Assembly: GCA_017302355.1 (NCBI GenBank)
Contig: JAFLDQ010000083.1
Coordinates: 1 to 14,861, forward strand
DNA length: 14,861 bases
Direction: 5' to 3'
Source: Dechloromonas sp.
GTDB lineage: Bacteria > Pseudomonadota > Gammaproteobacteria > Burkholderiales > Rhodocyclaceae
In this document: piece by piece, positions 1 through 6,199 of the stretch
Position numbering within the stretch: the stretch's first letter is position 1
How the letters are laid out: each line of letters begins with the position of its first letter
Made by a program: the position numbers and the translations under genes
The notes under the pieces: generated by a model
The model's database searches: none
What the model was told of the DNA's origin: nothing
What the model saw: only the letters and a program-made list of their open reading frames with translations

Positions 1-45
1 GGCGGGGGGCGCGAAGACGGGGGCGCCGGGAGTATGGCTGGCCAT
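1..45 (-). CDS. Start of a gene downstream of puuE (partial, 15 codons)
   Basis: An ATG at 45-43 opens a frame reading MASHTPGAPVFAPPA before the window ends. It is preceded by a good Shine-Dalgarno (AAGGAG, about 53-58) and starts 23 bp after the puuE stop, so it is very probably the next gene of the same operon. The visible residues are too few to identify a family. Allantoicase or another ureide-degrading enzyme is a common neighbour of puuE and would fit, but that is inference from context only. Confidence 0.5.
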   Translation of the reverse strand, partial: MASHTPGAPVFAPPA

Positions 46-68
46 GGGAAATCTCCTTGGGTTCTCTA

Positions 69-1004
69 TCAGGCCGGGGTGGGGCCGGGGTGTCTGGCGA
101 TCCAGTGACGGGCAATGTCCACCCGGCGGCACACCCATACCCGGTCGTGCCTTTCGATGTGGTCAAGGAAGCGCTGCAAGGCCCTGAAGCGGCCGGGTCG
201 GCCGAGCAGGCGGCAGTGCATGCCCACGCTGAGCATGGCCGGGCGCTCGTCCCCCTCGGCGTACATCACGTCAAAGGCGTCGCGCAGGTATTCAAAGAAC
301 TCGTCGCCATGGGAAAAGCCCTGGGGCAGGGCAAAGCGCATGTCGTTAGTGTCGAGGGTATAGGGCACCACCAGGTGGGGCACGCGGCTGCCGTCAGTCT
401 TCTGCACCTCGGTCCAGAAGGGCAGGTCGTCACCGTAGTAGTCCGAGTCATACAGAAAGCCCCCGTAGTCGGCCACCAGACGCCGGGTGTTGGGGGAATC
501 GCGCCCCGTGTACCAACCCAGGGCACGCTCCCCGGTGAGCTGCTCGATGATGGCCATGCCGACGCGCATGTGCTCGCGCTCGGTGGCTTCATCCACGTCC
601 TGGTAGTGGATCCAGCGCCAGCCGTGGCAGGCGATCTCGTGGCCAAGCTCGCGGAAGGCGGCGGTGAGTTCGGGGTGACGTTGCAGGGCCATGGACACAC
701 CAAAGACGGTCAGGGGCAGAGCACGCCGCTCGAACTCCCGCAGGATGCGCCACACACCGACCCGGGAACCATATTCGTAGATGCCCTCCATGGAGAGATG
801 GCGCCCGGGGAAGCTGGCCGGGTTGAAGAGTTCGGAGAGAAACTGCTCGCTCCCGGCGTCACCGTGGAGCACGCTGTTCTCGGCCCCCTCTTCGTAGTTG
901 AGGACAAACTGCACCGCCACCCGCGCCCGCCCCGGCCAGTCGGCAAACGGCGGGTTGCGGCCGTAGCCGACGAGGTCGCGGGGATAGGCGGGTGGTACTG
1001 GCAT
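69..1004 (-). CDS. puuE: PuuE-type allantoinase (polysaccharide deacetylase family)
   Basis: Predicted to hydrolyse (S)-allantoin to allantoate in the cytoplasm, in purine (uric acid) degradation. The 311-residue protein has the usual PuuE length and family signatures: PRDLVGYGRNPP at 8-19, NYEEGAENSVLHGD at 36-49, EYGSRVGVWR at 77-86, EIACHGWRWIHYQDVDE at 123-139, SDYYGDDLPFW at 187-197 and GMHCRLLGRPGR at 261-272. These mark the NodB-like deacetylase fold of the cofactor-independent allantoinase rather than the metal-dependent AllB type. The frame stays open upstream to 1070, but the ATG at 1004 is preferred because AAGGAG (about 1016-1021) sits 10 bp before it and homologues start near PxxYPRDL. 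The gene heads at least a two-gene minus-strand unit and is divergent from the FMN reductase. A xylan/chitin deacetylase role is much less likely given the specific PuuE motifs. Confidence 0.9.
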   Translation of the reverse strand: MPVPPAYPRDLVGYGRNPPFADWPGRARVAVQFVLNYEEGAENSVLHGDAGSEQFLSELFNPASFPGRHLSMEGIYEYGSRVGVWRILREFERRALPLTVFGVSMALQRHPELTAAFRELGHEIACHGWRWIHYQDVDEATEREHMRVGMAIIEQLTGERALGWYTGRDSPNTRRLVADYGGFLYDSDYYGDDLPFWTEVQKTDGSRVPHLVVPYTLDTNDMRFALPQGFSHGDEFFEYLRDAFDVMYAEGDERPAMLSVGMHCRLLGRPGRFRALQRFLDHIERHDRVWVCRRVDIARHWIARHPGPTPA

Positions 1005-1103
1005 GACGATGGGGCTCCTTGGTGTATCCGGCACGCCGAACGCAAGGGCTGCGGGCGCTGTCACAGGCAAAGGCGAAGGCGCGGCCCGCGTAGGGTGTGC
1101 TGG

Positions 1104-1121
1104 ATCGTCACTGACGACGAT
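1104..1121. promoter_or_regulatory. Inverted repeat in the puuE / FMN reductase divergent spacer
   Basis: ATCGTC at 1104-1109 and GACGAT at 1116-1121 are perfect complements separated by six bases, with a nested GTCACTGAC at 1107-1115. It lies in the 235-bp spacer between the divergent puuE and FMN reductase starts, where an operator would be expected. No clear -35/-10 pair was recognised for either gene, so the operator role is only a possibility. Confidence 0.25.
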
Positions 1122-1239
1122 GGGGCGAGTTTAGAGCGCCCGGCGCCAAACGGCACCCACGGCGGCCTATAAGCGATATCCGGGTTTCGATATTGTGCCC
1201 GGCCCTCCCCTTACCCACACCACAGAGAAGGAATACACC

Positions 1240-1785
1240 ATGTCCGTCAAACTCCTCGGCATCGCCGGCAGCCTGCGCGTAAAATCCACCAACAAGGGTC
1301 TGCTGCGAGCAGCGCAGGCCAGTCTGCCGGAAGGCGTCAGCATGGAAATCGCCGAGCTTGGCGACATCCCCTTCTATAACGCCGACATCGCCGAAAAACC
1401 CGCCGCGGTCAGCCGCGTGCTGGCCCAACTGGCCGCCGCCGACGCCCTGGTACTGGCGTGCACCGAGTACAACTACTCCATGGCCCCGGCCCTCAAGAAC
1501 ATCCTCGACTGGGCTTCGCGCGAACCCGACAACGCCCTGCTTTCCGGCAAGTGCGCGGCCATCATGGGCGCCGGCGGCGGCATGGGCACCTCGCGCGCCC
1601 AGTACCACCTGCGCCAGGTCTGCGTATTCCTCAACCTGCACCTGCTGAGCAAGCCGGAAGTATTCTCCAACGCTTTTGCCGGCGGCTTCGACGCCGATGG
1701 CAACCTGACCGACGAAAAGATCGCCACGCTGATCGGCAGCCAGATGCAGGCGCTCGCCACGTGGACGCGACGGCTCAAAGGTTGA
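1240..1785 (+). CDS. NAD(P)H-dependent FMN reductase / chromate-quinone reductase family
   Basis: A 181-residue flavodoxin-like flavoprotein of the SsuE/ChrR/YieF superfamily, predicted to use NAD(P)H to reduce FMN, quinones or metal ions such as chromate in the cytoplasm. The N-terminal phosphate-binding loop GIAGSLRVKSTNKG (7-20) and the flavin-contacting EYNYSMAPALKNILDWASRE (from residue 76) are typical. The GAGGGMGTSRAQYHLRQ segment follows the ChrR/azoreductase pattern. The ATG at 1240 is preferred over upstream codons because AGAGAAGGAA (1224-1233) precedes it and the protein then starts directly at beta-strand 1. It is a single gene, divergent from puuE and convergent with gpx. The substrate cannot be told from sequence; general quinone/FMN reductase is the safest name. 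Confidence 0.88.
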   Translation: MSVKLLGIAGSLRVKSTNKGLLRAAQASLPEGVSMEIAELGDIPFYNADIAEKPAAVSRVLAQLAAADALVLACTEYNYSMAPALKNILDWASREPDNALLSGKCAAIMGAGGGMGTSRAQYHLRQVCVFLNLHLLSKPEVFSNAFAGGFDADGNLTDEKIATLIGSQMQALATWTRRLKG

Positions 1786-1813
1786 GCCACGTGCCGGGCG
1801 ACGGGACCCGTTG

Positions 1814-1846
1814 CGGTCGACGGTCAAAAAGACCCGAAAACGACCG
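1814..1846. terminator. Possible bidirectional stem-loop between convergent genes
   Basis: CGGTCG (1814-1819) pairs with CGACCG (1841-1846), and inside it GGTC (1822-1825) pairs with GACC (1831-1834) around an AAAAA loop. The 66-bp gap between the FMN reductase and gpx stops is where a shared terminator would sit. The stem is interrupted and has no clean T-tract outside it, so termination is uncertain. Confidence 0.3.
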
Positions 1847-1851
1847 GCGCC

Positions 1852-2409
1852 TCACTTCAGGAATTCGTCGATCTTCTTCAGCAGATCCTTGTCTTCCGGC
1901 TTGGTGAAACTGGTGTAGGCAACGACCTGCGTGGCATCGCGGTTGATCAGGTACTTGTGGAAATTCCAGCGCGGCTTGCTCCCGGTGATTTCGGCCAGCT
2001 TCAGGTAGAACGGGTTGGCGTCCTTGCCCTTGACCGTCGTCTTGGCGACCATCGGAAACTCGACCCCGTAGGTCAGGCGGCAGAAATCGGCGATCTCCTG
2101 GTCGCTGCCCGGCTCCTGCTCGCCGAAGTCGTTCGACGGGAAGCCGAGCACGACCAGACCCTTGTCCCTGAGTCGCGCGTAGAGTTTTTCCAGGCCGTCG
2201 TATTGGGAGGTGAAGCCGCAGTAGCTCGCCGTATTGACGACCAGGATGACCTTGCCGGCGTACTGACAGAGCGGCATCGGCTTGCCGTCCTGCAATCCGG
2301 GGAAGGTATGGTCGAGCAGGGCCGGACATTCGGCCGCCGCGGCGTGCGGCACGATCCCCAGTGCAAGGGCGCCGGCAATTCCGAGACAGCGTTTCAGGAT
2401 TTCCCTCAT
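1852..2409 (-). CDS. Secreted glutathione peroxidase family protein
   Basis: A 185-residue thiol peroxidase of the GPx family, predicted to reduce hydrogen peroxide or lipid hydroperoxides in the periplasm. Residues 1-26 form a signal peptide (MREILKRC, a hydrophobic stretch, then PHAAAA). The peroxidatic cysteine is Cys64 in NTASYCGFTSQY. The partner residues are also present: Gln98 in FPSNDFGEQEPG, and Trp148-Asn149 in RWNFHKYL. Cys110 (ADFC) lies where thioredoxin-linked GPx enzymes often carry the resolving cysteine. There is Cys, not selenocysteine, at the active site. The ATG at 2409 is chosen over an upstream in-frame start because AAGGAA precedes it by a few bases and it yields the signal peptide. 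It is monocistronic, convergent with the FMN reductase, and has a leader hairpin described separately. Confidence 0.92.
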   Translation of the reverse strand: MREILKRCLGIAGALALGIVPHAAAAECPALLDHTFPGLQDGKPMPLCQYAGKVILVVNTASYCGFTSQYDGLEKLYARLRDKGLVVLGFPSNDFGEQEPGSDQEIADFCRLTYGVEFPMVAKTTVKGKDANPFYLKLAEITGSKPRWNFHKYLINRDATQVVAYTSFTKPEDKDLLKKIDEFLK

Positions 2410-2440
2410 GTTGGATTCCTTGTCGATTCGTCGCGGACAC

Positions 2441-2465
2441 GGCGCCTGTTCGTCGGACAGGCGCC
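2441..2465. repeat. Perfect 9-bp hairpin in the gpx leader
   Basis: GGCGCCTGT (2441-2449) and ACAGGCGCC (2457-2465) are exact complements around the 7-base loop TCGTCGG. The element ends 31 bp upstream of the gpx ATG. If the promoter candidate at 2481-2509 is right, it lies near the 5' end of the transcript. It could be an mRNA 5' stabilising stem or a protein operator. The short partial direct repeat TTCGTCG..GGACA is also present at 2427-2439 and 2449-2459. Confidence 0.45.
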
Positions 2466-2480
2466 AAAACCAGGTCGCCA

Positions 2481-2509
2481 ATGATCTTCCCAAAATGTCT
2501 TCCGGACAA
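2481..2509 (-). promoter_or_regulatory. Candidate sigma-70 promoter for gpx
   Basis: Reading the minus strand, TTGTCC (2509-2504) and GATCAT (2486-2481) are separated by 17 bp. Each matches four of six consensus positions. Placement is plausible, about 70 bp upstream of the gpx start and just before the leader hairpin, but the match is weak. Confidence 0.3.
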
Positions 2510-2677
2510 CCATGAATACGGCGGCGGAACCGCCTGCTTCACTGGAACATGCCCGCGTCGCACGCGGAGCCTGGCGGGGGAACCGGATGGAGTCCCCGGC
2601 GAATGCGAAAACACCAGGTCGCGCGAAAGACCCTATAGAATGCAAGCTTTTCCCGAGCTGCCGGCGGCCTGGTCAAA

Positions 2678-3166
2678 GTGGATTATCCCGCACCCGAATT
2701 CGAAGCGAAAATCTGCCCTCCCGAGGCGTTGACCGTGCGCGTCGCCGACCTGGCGCGCCCCCTGGCATTCACCAACGGCTGCTTCGACATCGTGCACCGT
2801 GGCCACGTCACGTATCTGGCGCAGGCGGCAGCCCTTGGCCGCAGCATGGTGGTGGCGCTCAACTCCGATGCCTCGGTCAGGCGCCAGGGCAAGGGCGACG
2901 AGCGGCCGGTCAACACGCTCGCCGACCGGCTGGCGGTGATCGCCGCGCTCGGCTGCGTTTCACTGGTCACCTGGTTCGACGAAGACACGCCGCTGCAGCG
3001 CATCATCGACTGCCGCCCGGACATCCTGGTCAAGGGCGGCGACTGGCCGTTGGAGAGAATCGTCGGCAACCGGGAAGTGGCCGGCTGGGGTGGAACGGTG
3101 CATTCGATCCCGTTCATCCATCAACGGTCGACGACGGCGTTGCTGGAAATGGTCCGCCGCCTCTAG
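2678..3166 (+). CDS. rfaE2: D-glycero-beta-D-manno-heptose 1-phosphate adenylyltransferase
   Basis: Transfers AMP from ATP to heptose 1-phosphate, giving ADP-heptose for the LPS inner core. The 162-residue protein matches the cytidylyltransferase-like half of HldE and stands alone, as is usual in betaproteobacteria, where the kinase half is a separate gene. Seen in sequence: FTNGCFDIVHRGH at 31-43 with the nucleotidyl-transferase HxGH (His40, His43), LNSDASVRRQGKG at 61-73, DILVKGGDW at 115-123 and the C-terminal HQRSTTALLE. The start is a GTG at 2678; the nearest upstream ATG (2640) is in another frame, and the Shine-Dalgarno is weak. A TAGAAT hexamer at 2636-2641 might be the -10, but no good -35 accompanies it. 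The diguanylate cyclase gene follows by 18 bp and is probably cotranscribed. Confidence 0.93.
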   Translation: MDYPAPEFEAKICPPEALTVRVADLARPLAFTNGCFDIVHRGHVTYLAQAAALGRSMVVALNSDASVRRQGKGDERPVNTLADRLAVIAALGCVSLVTWFDEDTPLQRIIDCRPDILVKGGDWPLERIVGNREVAGWGGTVHSIPFIHQRSTTALLEMVRRL

Positions 3167-3184
3167 CCAGCAGAAGGCGACTCG

Positions 3185-4336
3185 ATGGCGATCATGTCCA
3201 GCACGACAACCGCCGAGCAACTGCTGCACGCGCATGAACGCGCCAAGGCATTCCTCGCCATCGGGATTCCGGTCATGGCCGCCTACGGCATCGCCGCGCT
3301 GCGCAGCGGGAGCTGGCCCCTGCTCGGACTGATCGTCGCCAACGTCGTGATCATCTGCGTCAGCTATGCGGCCATGCTGCGCGGGCACCTCCGGACATGG
3401 ATACTCCGCCCCGGGATGGCGACGTACGCGGCGCTGCTCATCTACCTGGTTGCGCATTCCGGGGAAGAGCACAGCCATGCCCTGTGGTTCTTCTCGTTCC
3501 CGGTGGTTTCGCTGATGCTCCTGCCGCCGCGCGAGGGGGTCGTCTGGTCATCCCTGGGCATCGCCGTCGCCGCCGCCATCATGGCACTGGGCGGCCCCGA
3601 AAGCGGAACCAGCGCCTACTCCGCGGCCTTCGCCGTTCGCTTCACGATCACCGCCATCCTGATTACCGCAGGCATGTTCTGGTCGGAGGTCGCGCTGCGG
3701 CGCTACCAGGAAGAGACGAGCGCGCAGCGGACGGCCAGCGAGGCCGAAAGCGCCCGGATGAAGGCGGAGATCGCGCGGCGCGTCTCGCTCGAGTCCGACC
3801 TGCGCGTACTCGCGTCGACCGACGCCCTGACCGGCCTCATCAACCGGCGCGCCTTCATGGACCGCTTCGCGCACGAACTGCTGCGCAGCCAGCGCCACGG
3901 CCCGATGCCGACCCTGCTGATCCTCGACATCGATCACTTCAAGACGATCAACGACCGCCATGGCCACCCGGTCGGCGACGCCGTGCTGGCGCACCTCGCG
4001 CACCTCCTCAAAAGCAGCCTGCGCAACGTGGACATCGTCGGCCGCATCGGCGGCGAGGAATTCGCCGTCGTGCTGGTCGAGACCAACGCCGAAACGGGGC
4101 AGCCGGTCATCGAACGGCTACTTCAGCGGATTCGGGAGACCTCCGTCCTCCTGGCGGACGGAACGCCGCTGCGGTTCACCGCCAGCATCGGCAGCAGCGA
4201 AATCGTCCGCGGCGACACCATCGACACGGCGATCCAGCGAGCCGACGAGGCCCTGTACACGGCCAAGAAGAGCGGCCGCAACCGCCATTGCCGGCGCCAG
4301 GACAAGGCCCTGCAGCGTACCCCGGGCGCCCGGTGA
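3185..4336 (+). CDS. Membrane diguanylate cyclase (GGDEF domain)
   Basis: Predicted to make cyclic di-GMP from two GTP. About six hydrophobic helices (roughly 22-39, 44-65, 75-90, 98-113, 118-135, 143-168) form an N-terminal membrane sensor, followed by a charged, probably coiled-coil linker (about 172-205) and a complete GGDEF domain (about 210-370). The active loop is GGEEF at 289-293. The metal-binding DIDHFKTIND starts at Asp248. The product-inhibition I-site RNVD is present at 280-283, five residues before GGEEF. The enzyme therefore looks active and feedback-inhibited. No EAL or HD-GYP domain is present. AGAAGG (3171-3176) supports the ATG at 3185. It follows rfaE2 by 18 bp, so the two may be expressed together, although the signal sensed by the membrane part is unknown. 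Confidence 0.93.
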   Translation: MAIMSSTTTAEQLLHAHERAKAFLAIGIPVMAAYGIAALRSGSWPLLGLIVANVVIICVSYAAMLRGHLRTWILRPGMATYAALLIYLVAHSGEEHSHALWFFSFPVVSLMLLPPREGVVWSSLGIAVAAAIMALGGPESGTSAYSAAFAVRFTITAILITAGMFWSEVALRRYQEETSAQRTASEAESARMKAEIARRVSLESDLRVLASTDALTGLINRRAFMDRFAHELLRSQRHGPMPTLLILDIDHFKTINDRHGHPVGDAVLAHLAHLLKSSLRNVDIVGRIGGEEFAVVLVETNAETGQPVIERLLQRIRETSVLLADGTPLRFTASIGSSEIVRGDTIDTAIQRADEALYTAKKSGRNRHCRRQDKALQRTPGAR

Positions 4337-4359
4337 AGAAAGCGGTACGGGCGCAGATC

Positions 4360-4818
4360 TCAGAACGGGATGTCGTCGCCCAGGTCGTCGAAAGCCGGCT
4401 TCGGCTTGTTCCTGGCGGGCGACGGCGCGAAGTCGGCGGGCTCGCTGTCGAAGCCCCCTGACGACGCCGGCGCGCCCATGCCCTGGCGAGAGCCGAGCAT
4501 TCTCATTTCGTCGCCGCGGATCTCCGTGGTGTAGCGTTCCTGGCCTTCCTTGTCGGTCCATTTGCGGGTGCGGATGCTCCCCTCGACATAGACCTGCGAC
4601 CCCTTCTTCAGGTACTGCCCGGCGATTTCCGCCAGCTTGCCGAAGAAGGAGATGCGATGCCATTCGGTCGCCTCCTTCTTCTCGCCGGTGGCCTTGTCCT
4701 TCCACGTCTCGCTGGTGGCGACGGTGATGTTGCACAGCGCCTCGCCGCTTGCGGTGTAGCGGACCTCGGGATCCCTGCCGAGATTGCCGATGATGATTGC
4801 CTTGTTGACCGATGCCAT
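4360..4818 (-). CDS. ssb: Single-stranded DNA-binding protein SSB
   Basis: Binds ssDNA as a tetramer and recruits replication and repair enzymes. The 152-residue protein has the OB-fold domain at about 1-108 ([47 protein letters not shown]), a flexible Gly/Pro/Ser-rich linker, and the acidic interaction tip ending DDIPF. Two in-frame ATGs lie at 4824 and 4818. AGGAGG is only one base from the first but seven from the second, and the second gives the conserved MASVNK start, so 4818 is chosen. The Shine-Dalgarno overlaps the stop codon of the upstream MFS gene (TAGGAGG), which implies translational coupling in a two-gene operon. Its 3' end faces the diguanylate cyclase gene across 23 bp. Confidence 0.96.
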   Translation of the reverse strand: MASVNKAIIIGNLGRDPEVRYTASGEALCNITVATSETWKDKATGEKKEATEWHRISFFGKLAEIAGQYLKKGSQVYVEGSIRTRKWTDKEGQERYTTEIRGDEMRMLGSRQGMGAPASSGGFDSEPADFAPSPARNKPKPAFDDLGDDIPF

Positions 4819-4829
4819 GCCCATGCCTC

Positions 4830-6041
4830 CTAGATAGATTGGGTCGCGACCGCCGCCGCGCGCCGCCGCGGGAAATTCATTGATCCGGCCACCGCCAGCC
4901 AGAGCAGCGCCAGTGCGGCACAGGCAGCGAAAACCGCATTATCGCTGAAATTCTGCGCGATATATCCGCCCGCCGCACCGCCGGTGAACAGCCCCAGCGC
5001 CTGTGTCGTGTTGTAGACGCCGAGCGCCGCGCCCCTGGCCGCGGCCGGCGCGGTGCGCGAGACCAGCGAGGGCAGCGAGGCCTCGAGAATGTTGAAGGCG
5101 ACAAAGAAAAGCAGCAGCGACAAGGCCAGCGTCCACAATCCCTGGCCGAGAAACAGCAGGCCCAGCTGGACGACGACCAGCAGTGCGATGGCGCCGCGGA
5201 AGACCGCCGGCATCCTGTCCTTGCGCTCGGCGGCGATGATCGCCGGAACCATGATGACGAACGAAGCCAGGACGGCGGGCAGATAGACCTTCCAGTGTTG
5301 CGGCGCCGCCAGGCCGCCATGATCGACCAGCGCGTGCGGCAGGACGACGAACATCGCCATCTGCACCATGTGCAGCACGAAGATGCCGACATTGAGACGG
5401 AAGAGGTCGGGGTCGACGAGCACCCGGCGCAAAGGCAGCTTGTCATGGCCGCGGCATTGCGGCGCCGGGGGCACGGCCTCGAGCAGCAGCACGATCGCCA
5501 GCAGGGCGAGGACGCCGGTCAGGACGAACAGCCCGCCCATCCCGATCCAGCCGTACAGCACCGGCGCGCCCACCAGCGACAGCGCGAATACCAGTCCGAT
5601 CGACGAGCCGATCATCGCCATCACCTTGGTGCGTTGCTCCTCGCGGGTCAGGTCGGCAGCCAGCGCCGTGACCGCGGCGGAGATCGCGCCGGCCCCCTGC
5701 AGTACGCGGCCGGCGATGATCCAGTGCATGTCCGGCGCCCAGGCGGCGACGAAACTGCCGAGGGCGAAGATCAGCAGGCCGATGACGATGACCCGCTTGC
5801 GCCCCCAGAGGTCGGAGGCGATGCCGTAGGGAATCTGGAAAATTGCCTGGGTCAGGCCGTAGGCGCCCAGCGCGAAGCCGACCAGCGCCAGGTTGTCGCC
5901 GCCGGGGAGCGTTTTCGCATATACGGAGAACACCGGCAGGATGAGAAACAGCCCGAGCATGCGCAGGCCGAAGATGGCCGCCAGAGACGCACCGGCGCGG
6001 CGTTCTTGCGGAGTCATCCGGTCGGCGGCGGGAATCGACAT
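4830..6041 (-). CDS. MFS transporter, YajR-like
   Basis: A 12-helix inner-membrane major facilitator protein of about 403 residues; the substrate is unknown. The N-terminal half strongly resembles the YajR group: [13 protein letters not shown] at 26-38, [15 protein letters not shown] at 59-73, and motif [12 protein letters not shown] at 73-83 between helices 2 and 3. [14 protein letters not shown] and [17 protein letters not shown] follow. E. coli YajR carries an extra C-terminal cytoplasmic domain; this protein stops soon after helix 12 ([14 protein letters not shown]) and lacks it. Three starts are possible: TTG 6062, ATG 6041 and ATG 6017. None has a strong Shine-Dalgarno, and 6041 is a compromise. 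It is the first gene of an MFS-ssb unit and is divergent from cti. Confidence 0.88.
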   Translation of the reverse strand: MSIPAADRMTPQERRAGASLAAIFGLRMLGLFLILPVFSVYAKTLPGGDNLALVGFALGAYGLTQAIFQIPYGIASDLWGRKRVIVIGLLIFALGSFVAAWAPDMHWIIAGRVLQGAGAISAAVTALAADLTREEQRTKVMAMIGSSIGLVFALSLVGAPVLYGWIGMGGLFVLTGVLALLAIVLLLEAVPPAPQCRGHDKLPLRRVLVDPDLFRLNVGIFVLHMVQMAMFVVLPHALVDHGGLAAPQHWKVYLPAVLASFVIMVPAIIAAERKDRMPAVFRGAIALLVVVQLGLLFLGQGLWTLALSLLLFFVAFNILEASLPSLVSRTAPAAARGAALGVYNTTQALGLFTGGAAGGYIAQNFSDNAVFAACAALALLWLAVAGSMNFPRRRAAAVATQSI

Positions 6042-6199
6042 CGGGCGAAAGTCTTTGTGCAATGCAGCGAAAGGTGAAATGGTAGCAGGTTTGTCGCTCT
6101 TCCCGGCGCGGCGCCGCCGCGTTGGGCGGACGATCGGCTGGCTCGGGCCGGGGCGACCGCGCTAACATGCCGGGCATCCGCTCCTTTCAGGTTGACCGC

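Noticed and set aside
57..1172. A 371-codon plus-strand frame across puuE
   Set aside because: It is antisense to a gene with clear PuuE motifs and a good ribosome site; its Gly/Ala/Val/His-rich read has no domain.
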